A stretch of DNA of 64,000 nucleotides from Oscillospiraceae bacterium (GTDB taxonomy: Bacteria; Bacillota; Clostridia; Oscillospirales; Oscillospiraceae), in contig CADAHL010000007.1 of the NCBI GenBank assembly GCA_902787755.1, positions 1 to 64,000 of the forward strand. Direction: 5' to 3'. Positions 25,524 to 32,932 of this stretch are shown in pieces (positions within the stretch are counted from its first letter, which is position 1; every line of letters begins with the position of its first letter). The notes under the pieces are model-generated. The model worked only from the letters and a program-made list of their open reading frames with translations, was not told the DNA's origin and searched no databases. The position numbers and the translations under genes were made by a program.

Positions 25524-26008
25524 GGCCCCACCCCCATCAGGCACAGGATCAGGCCGTAGACGACGCTGGCGCTCAGGCCGCAGACGATCACGGGCCCGGC
25601 GATGACGAACATCTTGGCCGAGGTGCCGGTGATGATCCCCTCGGTCTTGAATTCCAGGGCCGGGGCGGCCACGGAATTGGCAAAGCCGGTAATGGGCACC
25701 AGGGTCCCGGCGCCGCCCAGCCTGGCCAGGTCGTCATAGACGCCGAAGCCGGTAAGGGCCGCCCCCAGAAACACCAGGGTGATGGAGGTGGCCGTACCGG
25801 CGGCCTCGGTGTCCAGGCCCCAGAGGGAGAACAGGTCGCCGATCAGCTGGCCCAGGCAGCAGATGGCCCCGCCCATGAGAAAGGCCTTCAGGGCGTTGGG
25901 TCCGGCCTTGGACCGGGGCATGTGTCGTTCGGCATAGGCCCGGTACTCCTCGTTGGTCATGCCCAGGCCGCCTTCCTTCGCGTGTTGTTTGCTTGAATCT
26001 TTCTGCAT
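25520..26008 (-). CDS. spoVAC: Stage V sporulation protein AC
   Basis: Integral protein of the forespore inner membrane. It belongs to the SpoVA channel that moves Ca2+-dipicolinate into the developing spore and out during germination, and is a candidate mechanosensitive element. 162 aa with about four transmembrane helices. The conserved C-terminal half has ITGFANSVAAPALEFKTEG and AKMFVIAGPVIVCG. GGGAGGGG lies 5 nt before the ATG. Unusually, spoVAD and spoVAE are not adjacent; only a 43-codon frame follows. They would need to be elsewhere in the genome. I could not identify a convincing sigma-G promoter. Confidence 0.93.
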   Translation of the reverse strand: MQKDSSKQHAKEGGLGMTNEEYRAYAERHMPRSKAGPNALKAFLMGGAICCLGQLIGDLFSLWGLDTEAAGTATSITLVFLGAALTGFGVYDDLARLGGAGTLVPITGFANSVAAPALEFKTEGIITGTSAKMFVIAGPVIVCGLSASVVYGLILCLMGVGP

Positions 26009-26099
26009 TGGATCCCCTCCCGTGTTTTCCGTAGTTTTTCCTCTCTCTGCGGATTCTATGCTATCTCCGCAGAATTCTGAAAAAAGAGAAAAAACTCCT

Positions 26100-26128
26100 T
26101 GACTTTCCCGGAATGAGGGCTTATAATA
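26100..26128 (+). promoter_or_regulatory. Promoter of tRNA-Ser
   Basis: -35 TTGACT, 17-bp spacer, perfect -10 TATAAT, about 40 bp before the tRNA. A strong stable-RNA-type promoter. Confidence 0.85.
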
Positions 26129-26168
26129 TCCAAGCTGTCAAGTGAATAGCTTGTTTCTTGAGCAACAC

Positions 26169-26253
26169 GGAGATGTCGCGTAGTTGGTCGAGCGCGCACG
26201 ATTGGAAATCGTGTAGGGGTCAAAAGCTCCTCGAGAGTTCGAATCTCTCCATC
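26169..26253 (+). tRNA. tRNA-Ser(GGA) with its acceptor 3' strand interrupted
   Basis: The 5' acceptor strand GGAGATG, D-arm, anticodon arm CACGA-TTGGAAA-TCGTG (anticodon GGA), a serine-type long variable arm AGGGG/CTCCT and the T-arm GAGAG-TTCGAAT-CTCTC are all present. After the first four bases of the 3' acceptor strand (CATC) the sequence changes. The missing TCC-G-CCA end lies 174 bp further on (26428-26434), after a second copy of CGAATCTCTCCATC. Precise loss of 174 bp between the 14-bp direct repeats would restore a perfect tRNA with encoded CCA. As it stands, only four of seven acceptor pairs form. Confidence 0.8.
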
Positions 26254-26427
26254 AAGATCCCCCACCACCCGGTGGGGGATCTTTTTCATAAGTGGTTGGA
26301 GAGATTCGAATGTGTATCGCACAGGCCGGTGGCCTGTGCGTGAGCCAGTGCAAACACTGGCGAACACCGCTATTTTGATTCCGCATCCCCCGCAGGCGGA
26401 ATCAAAATGCAAGCGAATCTCTCCATC
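26254..26427 (+). mobile_element. 174-bp hairpin-rich segment inside tRNA-Ser
   Basis: Bounded by 14-bp direct repeats (26240-26253 and 26414-26427), with an inverted copy of the same T-arm sequence at 26296-26309. Four hairpins follow one another. First is a 13-bp terminator with TTTTT (26254-26286). Then come a 10-bp stem with 3-nt loop (26318-26340), a 7-bp stem (26344-26361) and a 13-bp stem (26372-26408). There is no coding potential. The element type is unknown to me; it could be an attachment-site scar, a small structured mobile element or a rearranged tRNA duplicate. Confidence 0.55.
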
Positions 26428-26437
26428 TCCGCCATAT

Positions 26438-26479
26438 TTGCACGCTAATTTTGATAGAATTAGCGTGCAATATTTTTTT
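26438..26479 (+). terminator. Original terminator of tRNA-Ser
   Basis: A 13-bp perfect stem (26438-26450 with 26458-26470) followed by TATTTTTTT, right after the displaced CCA end. Confidence 0.88.
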
Positions 26480-26551
26480 ACCTTAAAACCCCTAACCCGC
26501 GTCTTTCTTGTGCGCGCGCCGCAGCGGAATGCAGTTGACGCTGTGGCTGCT

Positions 26552-26604
26552 GTTGTGTTTGTAGTTGTAGATGCAGTTGTAGTTGTAGTTGTAGATGTAG
26601 TTGG
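26552..26604 (+). repeat. Hexanucleotide repeat (GTTGTA)n
   Basis: About eight imperfect copies of GTTGTA (variants GATGCA, GATGTA) lie some 70 bp upstream of the promoter of the orphan gene. A slippage-prone array in a non-coding stretch. The remainder of 26480-26670 shows no gene. Confidence 0.8.
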
Positions 26605-26670
26605 ATGGAATCGTTAACGACGCTGATCGATCGATAAGGAGTTTTTTCGACAGGCGCTTTTTCTTCTCGA

Positions 26671-26700
26671 TTGCAGAGCCCTGCCCCGGTATGTTATAAT
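26671..26700 (+). promoter_or_regulatory. Putative promoter of the 734-aa orphan gene
   Basis: -35 TTGCAG, 18-bp spacer, perfect -10 TATAAT, leaving a leader of about 80 nt. Confidence 0.6.
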
Positions 26701-26786
26701 ATGATCCGTTATACTGAACTTCCGTACTGTAATCCGTGTTCTTTGCTTTTCTGTATTCGGCCATTTTTGTGTTTGGAGATTTGACT

Positions 26787-28991
26787 ATGCTCTCAGTCAC
26801 AGCACGCGCAAAAAGCGTAACGCAGCCACGAGGTGGGTATCTTCCCCTCTCGCAGTTTACTGAACAAGTATATGATGATGATCTCGCAGTTATTGAGATC
26901 GAGCCGGCATTTGCTTCTATGCAGGGAACCGCGGTAGATTATCTCAGCAGGTTTTTATGTGGGTTCCCAACTGAAAAAGCTTTTGGGATACCTCTCGAGG
27001 GTGCTGAAAGGGTAGGCGAAACCGCAGTTGCCGCAAAGCTCCTGAGCAAAATAAATCGACTTAATAAGGAATCCATCCTCGCGGCTTGTAAGCTTACAAA
27101 ATATGATGTGGCTTTCCGGCAAGGTACGGCTTATTTCAAGTCGTTCCCACGCATAAAAATTCCCGACACCATCGTAAACAATATCAAGACATTGGTTGGC
27201 CGGACCCTCGCTTTTCTTCATCAGCATGACCCTATTATTGATGTTGGGTTTTCTTTTGGTGGTGGCTTCACCTCGATCGTAAGCTCCGGAGACGGAGATT
27301 ATCTCACTTCCGATGGGATGTGGGATCTAAAGGTATCAAAAACCCCTCCAAAGCCGCATGAACTCCTGCAGATTCTCATGTATTACATCATGGGATGCCG
27401 TTCCACGCCCTCAGTCTTCAAAAACATCCGCACAATAGGGATCTTCAATCCCCTCCTGAATCGTTCCTACAGCATAAATGTTGCTGACATTCCTGACAAA
27501 GTCTTTCAACAGGTAAGCCGAACTGTGATCGGATATTCAGTTCCGGACGATCCTGCTCTATGGCGAGATGTGCATGGTGAAGATCCAGCGGTTATCTCGG
27601 ATTTTTTTGAGATGTATTCCTTGCAATTTGAGAATAGTCCGTTTGACCCCGACAGCTATTCTGATGGCATCTACACAATACGGGTCATGGATTATTGGAG
27701 GTATTACAGAAGCGTTGCGACTGATATATGGGTATTTCAGCCCAAATTTTCTCATACAGATCATGTACTTCTCCTAAAAAATTCCGGTTTTATCATGTTT
27801 GTCTCCGTATCTTCGAAGGGAAGCACCTGTATTTTGCAGGGCGCGCACATGAGACGGTTGGAAAGGCCTGTTGAATACTATTATGAGCGATTACCCGCCT
27901 ATGGAACCATGGTGCTCAATATGTTCTCAAAATATTGGGATGCCCTCTACAGTCTTAGTGAATTTGTTCGGGCAATTTCCCCAAAGAAGGTGAGCGCAAA
28001 GGTCCATGGATGTATAGTCGATATTGATTTTTTTAACCATATATACCTCAACCCTCTCGACGGATCGGTCGTACCATATTCCGCAGAGTCCATGTATTCA
28101 AAACATGCATATAAGAATCTATCCTCTCTGATCGCCGCTGAGATTCCGACATTACAGCCAGCATGGAATAAAGCGCTGTTGCGCAAACCGAACACCTTTG
28201 CATTGCCGGATTCCCTGAACCCGGAATCCTCGCTTGCGTTGACCGGCAGCGAAATCGAATTGCGTCCCCAGTTCGTCAGCGATCCCAGTATGTATAACAT
28301 CTCCAACAGGCTAAAAGCGCTCCAATTGGTTTATGATTATCGCCTTGTTGCGGTATGGTACGATTCCATTTTACCGGCTTTTGAACGACTTGAGATACCA
28401 CCCCGTCAACCGGACGGCGATGATACAATATGGTGCGATGCCCTTTTATCTGCTTCCGAGCAACATGAGATACCACCGCATCGGCCGGAAGACGATAATT
28501 CGAAGGCAGCTTCCGTGGCCGATCAGCGAATTCAGGGCGGCTTTAAGTATTTTGTTAAAGTTCTGTATGATGATCACAATTCTTCTCCGAATATGCGTCG
28601 AGCGGTTCAATGGATCAGCAAAAGGCAGATGAAACAGGACGATTTCTTTGCCATTATTCGAAAGCTGTTTCAGGATAACGAAAGCGAACTGCTACGATTC
28701 GAGCATGTTTTTTTCTGTGCAACCTGGCAGCCCAAAAGCAGAGTTCCACAGCATATTGTAGTCACATCAAGTCCAAGAGATGTTCTCCTGTATTATAAGG
28801 ATTTATTTGTGAAACGGTCAGCATATCATGAAGGCATTTCATTCCGTTTCGAAATAAAAGCAAGCGGCAATCAAGAGCGAGCCTTTATAACAGTGGATTT
28901 CCACGGTGGGAAGCAAAACCCATTGTCCACGTCCGGATCTTTCCGGTATCAAAACAATTCGTTGGTCAGGGCAGCAACAGATTCGCAATAA
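26787..28991 (+). CDS. Orphan 734-aa protein with RecB/PD-(D/E)XK-like nuclease motifs
   Basis: No family that I can name with confidence. Residues ~150-235 look like a RecB-type PD-(D/E)XK core: acidic GDGDYL (D169, D171), then DGMWDLKVSK (D176, D180-x-K182), then QILMY (Q195-xxx-Y199), the QxxxY motif of RecB/Cas4 nucleases. The rest (about 500 residues) is unrecognised. It contains a diverged 25-residue tandem duplication (28354-28503) with the EIPP motif in each copy. No signal peptide or TM helix is evident. The ATG at 26787 follows TTTGGAGA. Codon use is clearly more A/T-ending than in all neighbours and the gene sits next to a disrupted tRNA, both signs of transfer. A DNA-processing or defence role is inference only. 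Confidence 0.72.
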   Translation: MLSVTARAKSVTQPRGGYLPLSQFTEQVYDDDLAVIEIEPAFASMQGTAVDYLSRFLCGFPTEKAFGIPLEGAERVGETAVAAKLLSKINRLNKESILAACKLTKYDVAFRQGTAYFKSFPRIKIPDTIVNNIKTLVGRTLAFLHQHDPIIDVGFSFGGGFTSIVSSGDGDYLTSDGMWDLKVSKTPPKPHELLQILMYYIMGCRSTPSVFKNIRTIGIFNPLLNRSYSINVADIPDKVFQQVSRTVIGYSVPDDPALWRDVHGEDPAVISDFFEMYSLQFENSPFDPDSYSDGIYTIRVMDYWRYYRSVATDIWVFQPKFSHTDHVLLLKNSGFIMFVSVSSKGSTCILQGAHMRRLERPVEYYYERLPAYGTMVLNMFSKYWDALYSLSEFVRAISPKKVSAKVHGCIVDIDFFNHIYLNPLDGSVVPYSAESMYSKHAYKNLSSLIAAEIPTLQPAWNKALLRKPNTFALPDSLNPESSLALTGSEIELRPQFVSDPSMYNISNRLKALQLVYDYRLVAVWYDSILPAFERLEIPPRQPDGDDTIWCDALLSASEQHEIPPHRPEDDNSKAASVADQRIQGGFKYFVKVLYDDHNSSPNMRRAVQWISKRQMKQDDFFAIIRKLFQDNESELLRFEHVFFCATWQPKSRVPQHIVVTSSPRDVLLYYKDLFVKRSAYHEGISFRFEIKASGNQERAFITVDFHGGKQNPLSTSGSFRYQNNSLVRAATDSQ
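28354..28503 (+). repeat. 75-bp tandem duplication inside the orphan gene
   Basis: Units 28354-28428 and 28429-28503 align without gaps, sharing TATGGT.CGAT and GAGATACCACC. They encode two 25-residue units of pattern (I/V)W.D..L.A.E...EIPP..P. The copies have diverged but remain in frame. Confidence 0.8.
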
Positions 28992-29006
28992 GGAAAGGTT
29001 CCAGGT

Positions 29007-30113
29007 ATGAAAAAAACCAACGGTCTGTTCTGGATCGCGCTGGCGGTCCTTCTCTTCATTTTCATCAGCAGCACGCGGAAGTCTGACGAGCCGGCGGCGC
29101 CGACTCCCGGGCTCAGCCTGAGTACCCCCGCGCCCAGCTTTGCTCAGCCCGCGCCCGCACCGGCAGCGCCCGCGCCTTCCGTCCCGACGGCGGACCCCTA
29201 CGCCTACACTGCGAGGGACTGGCAGCAGGCCATGCCCTCCCCCTCAGATGCGCAGATCGATCAGGCCAGGGGGACGGCACGCTCGCCCTATATCTCCATC
29301 TATCCCCATTATCCCGGCGTCAATCGGGTCCTGGAATACAGTGTGGATCTGCACGCGGATCATCAGCCTCTGGGGACCTATCTGTGCCCGCTCAACTGGT
29401 GGATGGACGTGTCGGCCCTGCAGGCCAGATATGTGTCCGTTTACAACGACTATACCGGCATTCCGGGCGGGTACTGCGGCTTCCAGACCCTGGGCGACGG
29501 CTCCCGGGTCTTCATCATGACCGTCTGGAGCACCTTCTGTCAGGACGCCGCCGGAAACGTGACGGTATTTACCCCTCAGGTGATCTACCCCGAGGGCCAG
29601 GGCAGCGGAAATACGGACATGGCCGAGGGCAGCTTCACCCACGTTATTCTCCCTTATGACTGGCGTCCGGGGCGGGATTACCGGGTGCTGCTCCAGACAA
29701 GCCGGTCGGAACAGACCGGCAACACCGTCCTGACTGCCTTCGTCTGTGATCTGCAGACCTACGAGTGGACCATGCTGGCCTCCTTCGACACCGGAGTGGC
29801 CGAGGTCTATCCCAACAGCGCGGGCGGCTTCCTGGAGAACTTCCTGCCCGACTACGCCGGAGAGGTCCGCAGCATGCAGCTGCGCAATCTGCGGGCCCGG
29901 TCGGCGGATACCGGTCAGTGGGTCAGCGCCGACTCCGTCCAGTTCCTGCTCAACAGCTCCGTCTCTCAGCTGGACTACTCCGGCAGCGCCGCCTACGGCG
30001 CCGACGGCGACGCCATCTGGGCCATCACCTCCGGGGTGAACGGCCTGTGCCCGACGCCCTCCGACAATATAACCTATCCCCTGTCCCCCGGAGACAGCTC
30101 CGATCCGTACTGA
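29007..30113 (+). CDS. Exported DUF3472-like protein
   Basis: 368 aa. An N-terminal hydrophobic helix (residues ~7-22) is either a signal peptide or membrane anchor. It is followed by a Pro/Ala-rich linker to about residue 70 and a beta-rich domain of ~280 residues. The domain has the pattern GGYCGFQTLGDGSRVFIMTV and FTHVILPYDWRPGRDYRVLL seen in DUF3472 proteins, a guess from memory. Those are often found with carbohydrate-binding or envelope proteins; the biochemical role is unknown. It is 15 bp after the orphan gene but its GC-rich codons show it belongs to the host chromosome. A strong terminator follows. Confidence 0.72.
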   Translation: MKKTNGLFWIALAVLLFIFISSTRKSDEPAAPTPGLSLSTPAPSFAQPAPAPAAPAPSVPTADPYAYTARDWQQAMPSPSDAQIDQARGTARSPYISIYPHYPGVNRVLEYSVDLHADHQPLGTYLCPLNWWMDVSALQARYVSVYNDYTGIPGGYCGFQTLGDGSRVFIMTVWSTFCQDAAGNVTVFTPQVIYPEGQGSGNTDMAEGSFTHVILPYDWRPGRDYRVLLQTSRSEQTGNTVLTAFVCDLQTYEWTMLASFDTGVAEVYPNSAGGFLENFLPDYAGEVRSMQLRNLRARSADTGQWVSADSVQFLLNSSVSQLDYSGSAAYGADGDAIWAITSGVNGLCPTPSDNITYPLSPGDSSDPY

Positions 30114-30135
30114 GTCCGGGAAAAAAACGCAAAAA

Positions 30136-30188
30136 ACGCAAAACCGTCCCCTGTGTGGCAGACGGTTTTGCGTTTTGCTTTTTTGGTT
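30136..30188. terminator. Bidirectional terminator
   Basis: A 13-bp perfect stem (30136-30148 with 30161-30173) with A-runs before and a T-run after, between the convergent exported-protein and GH2 genes. Confidence 0.88.
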
Positions 30189-30260
30189 TTTTCTCCGGCG
30201 GCTTACCGGCGCGGCTCTATTCCGGAACCCGGAAGGAATGCCGGCCGCGCGGGATTTGTC

Positions 30261-32639
30261 TTACCGGCAGGGCAGCTCCGCGGTCGCCGTCCGCTCGCCG
30301 TCGGTGACGGTCACGCGCAGGGTGCCCGCCTCCCCGGCCTGCACGACGGCCAGGGCCTCGCCGAAGTAGGTCGGCACTTCGCTCTGGGCGTAGTTGCCCT
30401 TGAAGTAGGGGCTGGCATTGGCTGTGCCCATCACCAGGCCGTTCTCGGCGCTGACGGAGACGCGGTGCTTCTCCATGGGCTTGACCTCGCCCTTTTCATC
30501 GGTGTAGCGCATGCGGAAATAGACCATCTCGCCGGGATGGCAGCCGGTGCTCTCCGGCTCCAGGCGCAGCTCGGTCTCGCTGCCCGCGGTTCGCAGGGTA
30601 TCCCTGCCGAGCTCTTTCCCGGAGGCGTCATAGGACACGGCCGTGATCTCCCCGTCATGGTAGGTCACCCGGAAATTGGCCCGGGCCTTTTTCACTTTCT
30701 TTTTTCCCGCGCTCTGACCGTTGACCAGGACCTCCACGCTGTGGGCCCGGGCATAGACCTCCGCGTCCGTCTCCTGCCCGTCGCAGCCGGGCCAGGTCCA
30801 GGAGCGCTTGGCGCTGGTCATCTGCCAGCCGGTAATGGCGGGGCGCTGCTTCTCATAGGCCGGGATCACGGCCAGCCTGGGCCCCTTCTCCAGCTCGAAG
30901 GCCACCCGGGTGTAATCCACCTCCGGGGTCATCTTGCCGGTAAAGTCGATGCGGCAGGTACCGCCCCGGATCCGGTCCTCCGGGTTCTCGGACAGATAAT
31001 CGGGGTACTCCGGGCCGCCGTCGCCGCACTCGCCGATGTAGTCCCAGCCGGCCCAGACGAAGTCGCCCACCAGCTGGGGCAGCTCCTTGGCGATCTCCCA
31101 GAAGTCGTAGGCGTCGCCGATCAGGGTCTCGCTGCCCAGGATCAGGCGCTTGGGGTACTTTTTGGCGTCCTTGCGATAGCGCCAGTTGCCGTAGTTGTAG
31201 CCGGCGATATCCATGGCGGCGAAGGCATCCCGGGTCTTCCAGTCGCACATGGGCAGACTGGCCCCGAACTTCATGAAGTCGCAGCCGATCCTGGCCGCCA
31301 GCACGTTATAGAACTCGGAGCCCACGGACTTTCTCTTGGGCTTCTGGGCAGAGGCGTCCCGGGCGGCTTTCTTTGCGGCCTCGGCCTGCTGCCGGGCCTT
31401 CTCGTCGCTGTATACGCCGAAGCCGGCGGAGGAGAGGAAGTTAAAGAAGATATTGATGCCGCAGGTCACGGGGCGAGTATCGTCCAGCTGATGCAGGTAC
31501 TCGGTGAACTCCCGCTGGAGGGCGATGCCCTTCTCCTGGGCAGTCTCGGCCACCTCGTTGCCGGTGGAGTACAGGATGACGCAGGGGTGGTTGTAGTCCT
31601 TGTCCACCATGTCCTTCATGTCCCGCTTCCACCAGTCGGTGACAAAGGAGGCGTAGTCATACTGGGTCTTGTGCATGTACCAGCAGTCCACGTACTCGTC
31701 CATCATCAGCATGCCCAGCCGATCGCAGACCTCCAGCTGGTACTTGGAGCAGGGGTTGTGGGCCGAGCGCACGGCGTTGTAGCCCGCCTGCTTCAGGATG
31801 CGGATGCGCCGCTCCTCCGCCTCGGGGTAGCTGCAGGCGCCCAGAATGCCGTTGTCGTGGTGGATGCAGGCGCCGCGGATGACCACCCGCTCCCCGTTGA
31901 TGGCCACGCCCTTTTCGGGAGTCCAGCTCAGGGTCCGGATGCCGAAGCGCTCTTCCACCACGTCGTCGCCGAAGCGCACCCGGCAGGTGTAGAGATGCGG
32001 CGTATCCACGTTCCAGAGCTTCGCCTCGGGGATCTCCAGCTCGAAGGGCCCGCTGCCGCTTTCCTTGGCCACGACAGTCCCGCCGTCCAGGATCTCCACA
32101 TCTGCCTGGCCGGGTACGGAGGTCTCCACCGTGACGGCGATCTTCGCCGGGCGGATGCTCAGGGTCCTGATGCGCAGGCCGTTGAGCTTCACGTGCTTCT
32201 CTCCGGCGGCCCAGAGCCAGACCGGGCGGAAGATGCCCGTGCCGGAATACCAGCGGGAATTGGGCTGGTCGGCGTTGCGGGCGATGACCAGCAGCTCGTT
32301 CTCCCCTTCCTGCAGGGCGCCGTTCAGCTCCGCGTAGAAATTGGTGTAGCCGTAGGGCCGGGAGGCGAGCTTCTGTCCGTTGAGCCAGACCTCGGCGTTG
32401 TGATACACGCTCTCGAATTCCAGGATCAGCTTCTGCCCGGCCAGGTCCTCCGGCAGGGTAAAGATCTTGCGGTACTCATAGTCGCCGCCCTCATACCAGC
32501 CGATGTTGCCCTCGCCCAGGCTGGTGCCGACCCGGGCCTCGGTGCGCATGGCGTCGTGGGGCAGGGTGACAGGGATGGGCTCGCCGCCCGGCTTCAGCGC
32601 CCGACAGGTCCAGCCGCGGTTGAAATCATATCGTTTCAT
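30261..32639 (-). CDS. Glycoside hydrolase family 2 (beta-galactosidase type)
   Basis: 792-aa retaining glycosidase. N-terminal sugar-binding jelly roll (RYDFNRGWTCRALKPGG, NSRWYSGTGIFRPVWLW), immunoglobulin-like domain, then the TIM barrel. The barrel has RIRILKQAGYNAVRSAHNP, the acid/base Glu in STGNEV and the nucleophile Glu in LGSETL. C-terminal beta domains follow. An insertion of about 40 charged residues (DEKARQQAEAAKKAARDA) sits in the barrel. No signal peptide, so it is cytoplasmic and would act on imported oligosaccharides. Whether it is a galactosidase, glucuronidase or other beta-glycosidase cannot be told here. Single gene. Confidence 0.92.
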   Translation of the reverse strand: MKRYDFNRGWTCRALKPGGEPIPVTLPHDAMRTEARVGTSLGEGNIGWYEGGDYEYRKIFTLPEDLAGQKLILEFESVYHNAEVWLNGQKLASRPYGYTNFYAELNGALQEGENELLVIARNADQPNSRWYSGTGIFRPVWLWAAGEKHVKLNGLRIRTLSIRPAKIAVTVETSVPGQADVEILDGGTVVAKESGSGPFELEIPEAKLWNVDTPHLYTCRVRFGDDVVEERFGIRTLSWTPEKGVAINGERVVIRGACIHHDNGILGACSYPEAEERRIRILKQAGYNAVRSAHNPCSKYQLEVCDRLGMLMMDEYVDCWYMHKTQYDYASFVTDWWKRDMKDMVDKDYNHPCVILYSTGNEVAETAQEKGIALQREFTEYLHQLDDTRPVTCGINIFFNFLSSAGFGVYSDEKARQQAEAAKKAARDASAQKPKRKSVGSEFYNVLAARIGCDFMKFGASLPMCDWKTRDAFAAMDIAGYNYGNWRYRKDAKKYPKRLILGSETLIGDAYDFWEIAKELPQLVGDFVWAGWDYIGECGDGGPEYPDYLSENPEDRIRGGTCRIDFTGKMTPEVDYTRVAFELEKGPRLAVIPAYEKQRPAITGWQMTSAKRSWTWPGCDGQETDAEVYARAHSVEVLVNGQSAGKKKVKKARANFRVTYHDGEITAVSYDASGKELGRDTLRTAGSETELRLEPESTGCHPGEMVYFRMRYTDEKGEVKPMEKHRVSVSAENGLVMGTANASPYFKGNYAQSEVPTYFGEALAVVQAGEAGTLRVTVTDGERTATAELPCR

Positions 32640-32699
32640 CTTCCTTATCCTTTCGCTTTCCGTTCCGGTTCTCGCTTCCCTTTGCTTTTCTTATGTTTT

Positions 32700-32727
32700 A
32701 TTTTACACAAATGTCACGATCCCGCAA
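32700..32727 (-). promoter_or_regulatory. Putative promoter of the GH2 gene
   Basis: -35 TTGCGG, 16-bp spacer, -10 TAAAAT on the minus strand, about 60 bp before the ATG. Confidence 0.5.
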
Positions 32728-32861
32728 GAGAAAAACCCGCGCCCGGCCCCGGTTGTTCTGCCGGCATCGGGGGAAATACCGGCAAACGGTCCGGAGGATC
32801 CTGGACCGATCTTGTCCTCTCACGCTTATACTATGGGGATAACATAATTTCCCTTAAAGGT

Positions 32862-32908
32862 AAAAGGAAGAGGATTTGCGCACACTGACTGCAGATCCTC
32901 TTCCTTTT
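32862..32908. terminator. Terminator of the sigma/anti-sigma operon
   Basis: A long AAAAGGAAGAGGAT...ATCCTCTTCCTTTT stem, 17 bp with one internal mismatch, 25 bp past the anti-sigma stop. Bidirectional by composition. Confidence 0.85.
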
Positions 32909-32932
32909 CTATTGCCGGGGCGGGGCTGAGGT

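Noticed and set aside
26009-26090. Sigma-G promoter of spoVAC
   Set aside because: Only partial matches at unsuitable spacing.
26254-26427. Group I intron in tRNA-Ser
   Set aside because: Too short, located in the acceptor strand and not the anticodon loop, no P/Q/R/S core seen, and direct repeats flank it.
26492-26800. Minus-strand frame rich in Tyr-Asn repeats over the hexanucleotide array
   Set aside because: Low-complexity translation of the GTTGTA repeat; no start signal.
30153-32888. Plus-strand frame of about 910 codons opposite the GH2 gene
   Set aside because: Antisense shadow; GH2 catalytic motifs are on the minus strand.
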